DNA of 64,000 nt from UBA6912 sp041611095 (GTDB lineage: Bacteria; Actinomycetota; Acidimicrobiia; Spongiisociales; UBA5794): the NCBI GenBank assembly GCA_041611095.1, contig JBFINP010000008.1:6898-70897 (forward strand). Direction: 5' to 3'. The notes under the pieces were generated by a model, which was given only the letters and a program-made list of their open reading frames with translations, made no database searches and was not told the origin of the DNA. A program made the position numbers and the translations under genes. This document shows, piece after piece, positions 59,272 to 64,000 of the stretch. The stretch's first letter is position 1; every line of letters begins with the position of its first letter.

Positions 59272-60369
59272 CTACGTCGAATCCGGCGCTGGTTCGGCGC
59301 TGAGCCTGGCGACGAGCGGGGCCACCACCGCCTCCGGGGTGAACGCACGCCGCGCCAGGTCGTGGGCGCGCTGCCGCAGCGTGGCGACCCGGTCGAGGTC
59401 TCGACTCAACTCGACCAGCACATCGGCGAGGGCCCTGGGATCGTCGCACGGGACGTAGATCGCGGCGTCCCCGAGCATCCGTAGCTGCGGATCCGTCGCC
59501 GACGTGACGATGGCGCATCCGGCCGCCGCTCCCTGGTAGACCTTGTTGGGAACCACGCGACGCCCCTTGTCGGTGCATCCGAAGATCCCGAGAGCCACCT
59601 CGTGGTCCGCGACGAGCCCGGGCAACGCCTCGGGATCCACCCAATCGAGCCAGGTGACCTGGGCTCCGGCGGCGGCGTCCACGGTGGCCCGGCGCTGCTG
59701 ACCGTTCCCGATCATCGTGAACTCGATCGCCGCGCCGGCGGACCGCGCCATCGCGGCCCCGATGACGGGCGCCGCCTGGAGCGGTGTGTACAGCCCGTAG
59801 AACACGACCCGCAGCGGCCCTGCCGTTGCGGCCGGTGGCGCACGGAACCACTCGCTGCCGGCCCCGACCGGGACGACGACTCCTCGGTTCCGGCGTTCCG
59901 CAGGCAGCAGCGCCAGGTTCTCCTCGGTGTCGACGACGACGAGGTCGGCGGCAGCGACGGCAGCCGCATCGAGGCGATCGGCGAGGCGCCGAATGACCGA
60001 CCCGCCGAGGGCCCGGTCCCGTGCGGTGTGGCCGACCGGGGCGAGGTGGTCCAGCACGATCGTGGCGGCTGGGAAGAGCCGGCGTGCGAGGTGCACGTCG
60101 AGGATCCCGAGGTACCCGACGACGACTACCCGCGGCTCCGGCAGCCGGCGTGCCTGCCGCCACAACCGCACCCAGGCCCGGGCTACGCGGAGGGCCAGGA
60201 AGGGGAGCCGCCACAGACGGCGTAGTGCCTCGACTCGCTCCGCCGTGCCCACCTCGATCGGTTGATTGCACTCCTCCACCGCAAACCCCCTGGCGGCCAG
60301 ACCCGCGGCGATCACCGCCACTCGCGGATGGAGACCGGCGTCATAGGTGCCGAACACCATCGCCCTCAC
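59272..60369 (-). CDS. GT4-like glycosyltransferase
   Basis: A 365-residue GT-B-fold glycosyltransferase: N-terminal VFGTYDAGLHPRVAVIAAGLAARGF acceptor domain and C-terminal nucleotide-sugar domain with RVVFYGLYTPLQAAPVI, NKVYQGAAAGCAIVTSAT and the E/D-containing LGDAAIYVP stretch. The GTG at 60369 is chosen because it overlaps the flippase-like stop by 4 bases, the spacing used throughout this operon. It likely adds a sugar to a lipid-linked or surface glycan. Confidence 0.88.
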   Translation of the reverse strand: MRAMVFGTYDAGLHPRVAVIAAGLAARGFAVEECNQPIEVGTAERVEALRRLWRLPFLALRVARAWVRLWRQARRLPEPRVVVVGYLGILDVHLARRLFPAATIVLDHLAPVGHTARDRALGGSVIRRLADRLDAAAVAAADLVVVDTEENLALLPAERRNRGVVVPVGAGSEWFRAPPAATAGPLRVVFYGLYTPLQAAPVIGAAMARSAGAAIEFTMIGNGQQRRATVDAAAGAQVTWLDWVDPEALPGLVADHEVALGIFGCTDKGRRVVPNKVYQGAAAGCAIVTSATDPQLRMLGDAAIYVPCDDPRALADVLVELSRDLDRVATLRQRAHDLARRAFTPEAVVAPLVARLSAEPAPDST

Positions 60370-61238
60370 CGCCGCAGCCTCCGGGTGATGCCGACCATGA
60401 CAAGCTCGCCGATGATCGCCAACAGCCGCAGACCGACCGAGGCCGCCACGACAACTCCCGCCTCGCCTCCCAGCAGTACCACGAGCACGGCTTCGCGGAC
60501 CCCGAGCCCGGACGGTACGGGTAAGACGGCGAAGCCGACCGCCCAGGCAAGGGCGAAGGCAGCCGTCGCGGCGAGGACTCCGAGGGCGGGGTCGAGGTCG
60601 TGGACCAGCGCACCGAAGGCGAGACCGAAGCCGACGATCGGCGCCAGGCCCCAGATTCCGGATCGCACGATGGCGCCCTGCGCCGGCGGGTCGACCTCGG
60701 CGCCGTCGAGCCGGAGCCGCCGGCCGAGCCACTGCAGCACCCCGGCCATCCACGCACGGTGCAGCAACAGTGGTGCGGCGATGCCGAGAGCGGCCACCGC
60801 TCGGAGCCACGGCGCGACCGAGGCGTCGAGGACGACGAAGCCTCCCACGAAGGCTGCGGCTACGAGCTGGATGACGGCGTGGACGGCGAACGCGGCCGCC
60901 ACTCGGGTCTTGGTGAGACCGCTGTCGGCGGCGAAGCCCACCTGCCCGGCCGCCTGCCAAAGACCGCCGCCGGGGATGTACTTCCCCAGCTGCGCCATGT
61001 AGAAGTCGGCGAGGAGCTGAGACCGAGCACCCCGGTCGAACAGGCTCAGCCAGCTGCGTCCCGCCCCGGCCAGACCGGCCAGCACGAGCAACCCGGCCAC
61101 CCCCATCGTGGCGGCCTCGGGAAGCGAGATCTCACCAGTCCGGTTCCACGTGCGCACGAGTGCGGCGGCGATGAACGTCAACCCGGCGACACCGAAGACC
61201 CACCTCAGAATGCGACGCCGCTCGACCCGCAGCTTCAC
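60366..61238 (-). CDS. LPG_synthase/flippase-like membrane protein
   Basis: A 290-residue polytopic protein with about eight helices. It resembles the lysylphosphatidylglycerol-synthase-type transmembrane family (UPF0104), with AQLGKYIPGGGLWQAAGQVGFA and VLPVPSGLGVREAVLVVLLGG, both family signatures. These proteins are thought to flip lipids or act in lipid export. The GTG at 61238 overlaps the methyltransferase stop by 4 bases. It belongs to the four-gene glycan operon. Confidence 0.88.
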   Translation of the reverse strand: MKLRVERRRILRWVFGVAGLTFIAAALVRTWNRTGEISLPEAATMGVAGLLVLAGLAGAGRSWLSLFDRGARSQLLADFYMAQLGKYIPGGGLWQAAGQVGFAADSGLTKTRVAAAFAVHAVIQLVAAAFVGGFVVLDASVAPWLRAVAALGIAAPLLLHRAWMAGVLQWLGRRLRLDGAEVDPPAQGAIVRSGIWGLAPIVGFGLAFGALVHDLDPALGVLAATAAFALAWAVGFAVLPVPSGLGVREAVLVVLLGGEAGVVVAASVGLRLLAIIGELVMVGITRRLRR

Positions 61239-61978
61239 CGGGGGCGCCGTGCGCGAGCCACCCAGCCAGTGCCGCGATCGGTGGCGGCGAAGGGCCGCTG
61301 CATGACGGCGAAGGGGGCGGCGAGGACCGAGATCACGGGTGCGATCCCCGAGGCGGGCTGCAGCGTCCGCCCCGACGCCGCGGTGCGCGCCTCCCGCCCT
61401 TCCGCACCGACCGTGGCACGCCGCTCCAGCAGGCGGTTCCTCGTCCATTCCAGCGCAAAGCCGAGCGGGAAGCCGTAAGCGTCGATGCGGACGTCCGTGA
61501 GCCCGGCGTCGTCGAGGAGTTGCCCCAGTCCAGCTCTCGAGTAGCGGCGGAAGTGCCCGACTGCGATGTCGGACGGACCGAATCGCTCCTGATGGGCCGG
61601 CACGCTCAGCAGGACGTGCCCACCCGGCCGGAGCCACTCCACCCAGAGCCGGAGGTTGCCGCGGTCATCTTCGAGGTGCTCCAGCACCTCGAAGGCGGCG
61701 ACGATGTCGAAACGACGGCTGGGATCGTCGGGGAGCACTTCGTTGTGGACCACGCCCCGCCCCATCGAATCGAGACGGCGCTGTGCCAATGCAAACGACT
61801 CGCCGTCGGGTTCGTAACCGACGTAGTCGAACTTCCGGGCCAGCAGCACGGCCATCGCCCCCTGACCGCAACCGATCTCGAGCAACGACGTGGCGTCGCG
61901 AAGCTCGTCGAGCATCCGCCCGACGACATCGAAGCGCAGACGAGCCATGGGCGAGAGCGGTGCGACCATTGACGTCAC
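61235..61978 (-). CDS. Class I SAM-dependent methyltransferase
   Basis: A 247-residue methyltransferase: SAM motif SLLEIGCGQGAMAVLLA, acidic post-motif YEPDGESF, DIVAAFEVLEHLEDD and SVPAHQERFGPSDIAVGHFRRYS. The C-terminus has a hydrophobic stretch (about 205-225) that may contact the membrane. The substrate is likely a glycan or lipid intermediate, from context. GTG 61978 overlaps the GT2 stop by 4 bases; ATG 61969 is an alternative. Confidence 0.88.
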   Translation of the reverse strand: MTSMVAPLSPMARLRFDVVGRMLDELRDATSLLEIGCGQGAMAVLLARKFDYVGYEPDGESFALAQRRLDSMGRGVVHNEVLPDDPSRRFDIVAAFEVLEHLEDDRGNLRLWVEWLRPGGHVLLSVPAHQERFGPSDIAVGHFRRYSRAGLGQLLDDAGLTDVRIDAYGFPLGFALEWTRNRLLERRATVGAEGREARTAASGRTLQPASGIAPVISVLAAPFAVMQRPFAATDRGTGWVARARRPR

Positions 61979-62913
61979 CGAACGGGCGACCTGTGGAGTT
62001 CCTCGACGGCGGGGAGCGTGTCGAGAGGCCTCCGGTTGAGCTGGACCAGGAGATCTGCCAGAAGCCCGATCAGGCCGAGCAGCGCCGCCAGCCCGAGGAG
62101 CACCATCGTGTTGGCGGCGACTTTGAAGTCGCTGAACACGATGTCGTACACGAGCTTGCCGGCGCCGACCGCACCGATCAGGGCGGCCGGCGGACCGAAG
62201 ATCCGGAGCGGCTCGTACATGAGCACGAGCCTGACCACCTGTAGCAGGTAGCGGCGGGTGTCCGCCCACCAATGGAACTTCGATCTCCCTTCTCGTCGGG
62301 CGTACTCGATCGGCACGTATCTGATCGAGTAGCCGTTGTGCAGGAAGGTCATCGTCAACGTCGTCACGCAGGAGAAGCCTCGCGGTAGCAGGTAGAGGAA
62401 TTGCGATCCGACGCTGCGACGAAATGCACGGAAGCCGCTGTTGAGATCGGGGATGCGCATCCCTGTGAGGTACGAGGCGAGCCTGCGGATGATCCACTTG
62501 GCCGGAGTGCGCAAGAACTTGACCGTGCCCTCCTCCCGGGTGCGGGCACCGACCACCTGGTCCCAGCCGTCGAGCCGGGCGACCAGGTCGGGTATCTGAT
62601 CGTTTGGATAGGTCATGTCGACGTCGGTCCACACGACGACCTCGCCGCGGGCGCTCATCGTCCCGAATCGACGGGCCGACCCCGATCCGCGATTCTGCGC
62701 GAACGCGATGACGCGGATACCGTCGATCTCGGCGAGCTTGTCGCTCGAACCATCCGACGAGCCGTCGTCGACGACGACGATCTCGTAGCTGTACGGCGAG
62801 GCCTCCATTGCGTCGCGGATGCGGGTGATCTCCTTGTCGAGATGCCCCACCTCGTTGTGTACGGGCAGAACGATCGAGACGTCCGGCGGGCCGGGAGCTT
62901 CGGCGGCAGACAC
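61975..62913 (-). CDS. GT2-family polyprenyl-phosphate glycosyltransferase
   Basis: A 312-residue enzyme of the dolichyl-phosphate mannose synthase/ArnC type. N-terminal GT2 domain: VSIVLPVHNE, YEIVVVDDGSSDGS, then a DVDMTYP DXD-type site. The middle PDLNSGFRAFRR acceptor block is also typical. Two C-terminal helices (about 245-292) anchor it to the membrane. The product is a polyprenyl-phosphate sugar for extracytoplasmic glycosylation. First gene of the coupled operon GT2-methyltransferase-flippase-like-GT4. Confidence 0.92.
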   Translation of the reverse strand: MSAAEAPGPPDVSIVLPVHNEVGHLDKEITRIRDAMEASPYSYEIVVVDDGSSDGSSDKLAEIDGIRVIAFAQNRGSGSARRFGTMSARGEVVVWTDVDMTYPNDQIPDLVARLDGWDQVVGARTREEGTVKFLRTPAKWIIRRLASYLTGMRIPDLNSGFRAFRRSVGSQFLYLLPRGFSCVTTLTMTFLHNGYSIRYVPIEYARREGRSKFHWWADTRRYLLQVVRLVLMYEPLRIFGPPAALIGAVGAGKLVYDIVFSDFKVAANTMVLLGLAALLGLIGLLADLLVQLNRRPLDTLPAVEELHRSPVR

Positions 62914-63033
62914 GCTTCTCCTCGGTAGCTGGGGGGCCGACAGCCTAACCCGGCTCGTGCCGGCGCCGGCTCCGTCGGTGGACCGCCTCCGTACCTATAG
63001 ACTCCCGCCACCTCGAGCCGCGGGAAGGTCTGC

Positions 63034-63543
63034 GTGAGCCCAGCCGGAAGAGCGTCCCTCACGATCGTGGTGGCGCTCCTCGTCGGCGCCACCGCCAACA
63101 TCGTCCTCAACACCCAGGTGGGTGATCTCGAGCGCTCGCTTCGCACCCACGACAGCGGCGAGCTGTCGTTCCTCGCCCGGGCGGGGCAGAACACCGTGAG
63201 GGAGAAGTACGCGTTCCCGGCGGCGCTCCACGATGTGGCCGAGGGCGGCGTTCTCATCGTGCCGGAGGGGACCCAGATCGGGCGATTTCACGTCGCCAAC
63301 CTTTCCTCCGTGACGGTCGTCGTCCAGGAGTACGACCCCCAGATCACCGCACGGCTGGCCATCGAGCTCGACTCCGAGGCCGACATGCGATTCGACGGAG
63401 CACTCCATCCCGACGGCGAGGTCACCTCGATCGCCATCGTCGCCGAGGACGACGTCCCCGACGGGACGAGGTTCCGCTTGCTCTTCTTCGAGGCCGCCGC
63501 GCTGGTCGTCGACGAGCGCATCTTGAGTCGGGTGGCCCCGTGA
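63034..63543 (+). CDS. Hypothetical secreted or anchored protein
   Basis: A 169-residue protein with an N-terminal signal anchor (about 5-25) and a beta-rich extracytoplasmic domain (ALHDVAEGGVLIVPEGTQIGRFHVANLSSVTVVVQEY). I recognise no family. The GTG start has a GGGAAGG site. Its stop overlaps the next gene by 4 bases. It is divergent from the glycan operon and probably belongs to the same process. Confidence 0.7.
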   Translation: MSPAGRASLTIVVALLVGATANIVLNTQVGDLERSLRTHDSGELSFLARAGQNTVREKYAFPAALHDVAEGGVLIVPEGTQIGRFHVANLSSVTVVVQEYDPQITARLAIELDSEADMRFDGALHPDGEVTSIAIVAEDDVPDGTRFRLLFFEAAALVVDERILSRVAP

Positions 63544-64000
63544 GCGAGGCCGCCGTCGCCGTCTGGCTCGTCGTCATCGGCTCCCTGGCCATGCTGCCTC
63601 TCGCCGGTGCGCTGCGTCGCTGGGGCTATGCGGCGTTGATCGTCCCTGCGGGCTACGCCGTGTACCTGCTCGCCGGCCTGGTGCTGACTTCGCTCCGAGT
63701 CTTCTCGACCTTCTCTGCACTGGTGCTGGCGACGGTCGCCGCGGCGGTCCCGGCGGTGTGGACGGCCCGGCCTGCTCGGATCCGCTCGATGCCGTGGGGG
63801 TACGTCCTTTCCGCCGCCGGGCTCGTGTCGCTGGCCGCGGTGGCGGTGGCGGTCGCCGCCGATACGGTGCACCTGACGCGGTTGACCCCCGATTCGATGA
63901 ATTACCTGGCCATGGCCGGGGCGCTCGAGCGGAACGGAACCGTGGCCGGGATCGACCAGTCGATCATCCTCAAGCGCCAGCTGGCGGCTCCGCTACTCCA
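63540..64000 (+). CDS. Polytopic membrane protein, partial (possible GT39/GT83-type)
   Basis: The first 153 codons of a gene cut by the window edge. Several helices are visible (about 5-22, 30-48, 55-72, 88-108), then LTPDSMNYLAMAGALE, an external loop with an aspartate like that of GT39/GT83 mannosyltransferase-type enzymes. The GTG overlaps the preceding stop (GTGA). The assignment rests on that loop and the glycan neighbours, so it is tentative. Confidence 0.65.
   Translation, partial: MSEAAVAVWLVVIGSLAMLPLAGALRRWGYAALIVPAGYAVYLLAGLVLTSLRVFSTFSALVLATVAAAVPAVWTARPARIRSMPWGYVLSAAGLVSLAAVAVAVAADTVHLTRLTPDSMNYLAMAGALERNGTVAGIDQSIILKRQLAAPLL

Overview
The window is a GC-rich, gene-dense chromosomal segment of an actinobacterium. 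By eye the GC content is in the mid-60s percent, with many GTG starts and frequent 4-base GTGA/ATGA stop-start overlaps. Many genes have a TANNNT -10 hexamer 6-10 bases before the start codon, so their mRNAs are probably leaderless. WXG100 proteins, DUF4389 and DUF5671 membrane proteins, a PPOX-type flavin/deazaflavin oxidoreductase and a separate metX/metY pair fit an environmental Acidimicrobiia-like lineage. That placement is inference, since no rRNA marker is present. I see no tRNA, rRNA, CRISPR array, IS element or integrase.

Layout. 1-6.3 kb: DUF4389 membrane protein, an excisionase-type HTH gene with a small partner, a macro-domain protein, a DUF5671 membrane protein and an M15 peptidase with a peptidoglycan-binding domain. 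6.3-10.3 kb: a three-gene minus-strand operon (TIR/deoxyribosyltransferase-like + TPR protein, alpha/beta hydrolase, TPR + trypsin-like protease) that looks like a signalling or immune conflict module. It is my best candidate for an undescribed system. 10.3-17.1 kb: murI, metX, an adenylate cyclase, an epimerase, an EVE protein, a sulfatase-modifying-factor-like lipoprotein gene broken by one in-frame TAA, and a PPOX oxidoreductase. 17.3-20.4 kb: an RND/MMPL-type protein with a repeat-containing acidic linker and a C-terminal degenerate histidine-kinase-type ATPase fold. 20.5-27.4 kb: nitroreductase, second DUF4389 protein, MacB-type ABC exporter, head-GIN lipoprotein, DUF3179 lipoprotein.

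27.6-35.5 kb: a compact type VII-like secretion locus. A 1392-residue ATPase has an N-terminal ubiquitin-like fold, an FHA-like domain and three ATPase modules, of which only the first keeps the P-loop lysine. Two WXG100-type proteins precede it. Divergently transcribed are a TcpC-like membrane protein and a 671-residue unknown protein. 35.6-37.4 kb: Drr-type ABC exporter. 37.4-42.0 kb: SpoU methyltransferase, then an alpha-glucoside unit (GH13 enzyme, LacI regulator, MalK/UgpC ATPase) with a perfect operator palindrome over the GH13 promoter. 42.1-46.7 kb: DsbA-like protein, ornithine cyclodeaminase family protein, a relic of gamma-glutamyltransferase, a two-component system and fdhD.

46.8-54.4 kb: two small ORFs, a second MacB-type ABC cassette closely paralogous to the one at 21.7-25.1 kb, then metY with a hydrolase, a class IV aminotransferase and a sulfotransferase-like gene. 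54.4-59.3 kb: an unknown protein, a serA-DUF1015 operon, a DUF427-PPOX pair and a gamma-glutamylcyclotransferase-like gene. 59.3-64.0 kb: a four-gene GTGA-coupled glycan/lipid operon (GT2, methyltransferase, flippase-like membrane protein, GT4) and a divergent pair that runs off the window. MetX and MetY together complete O-acetylhomoserine-dependent methionine synthesis.
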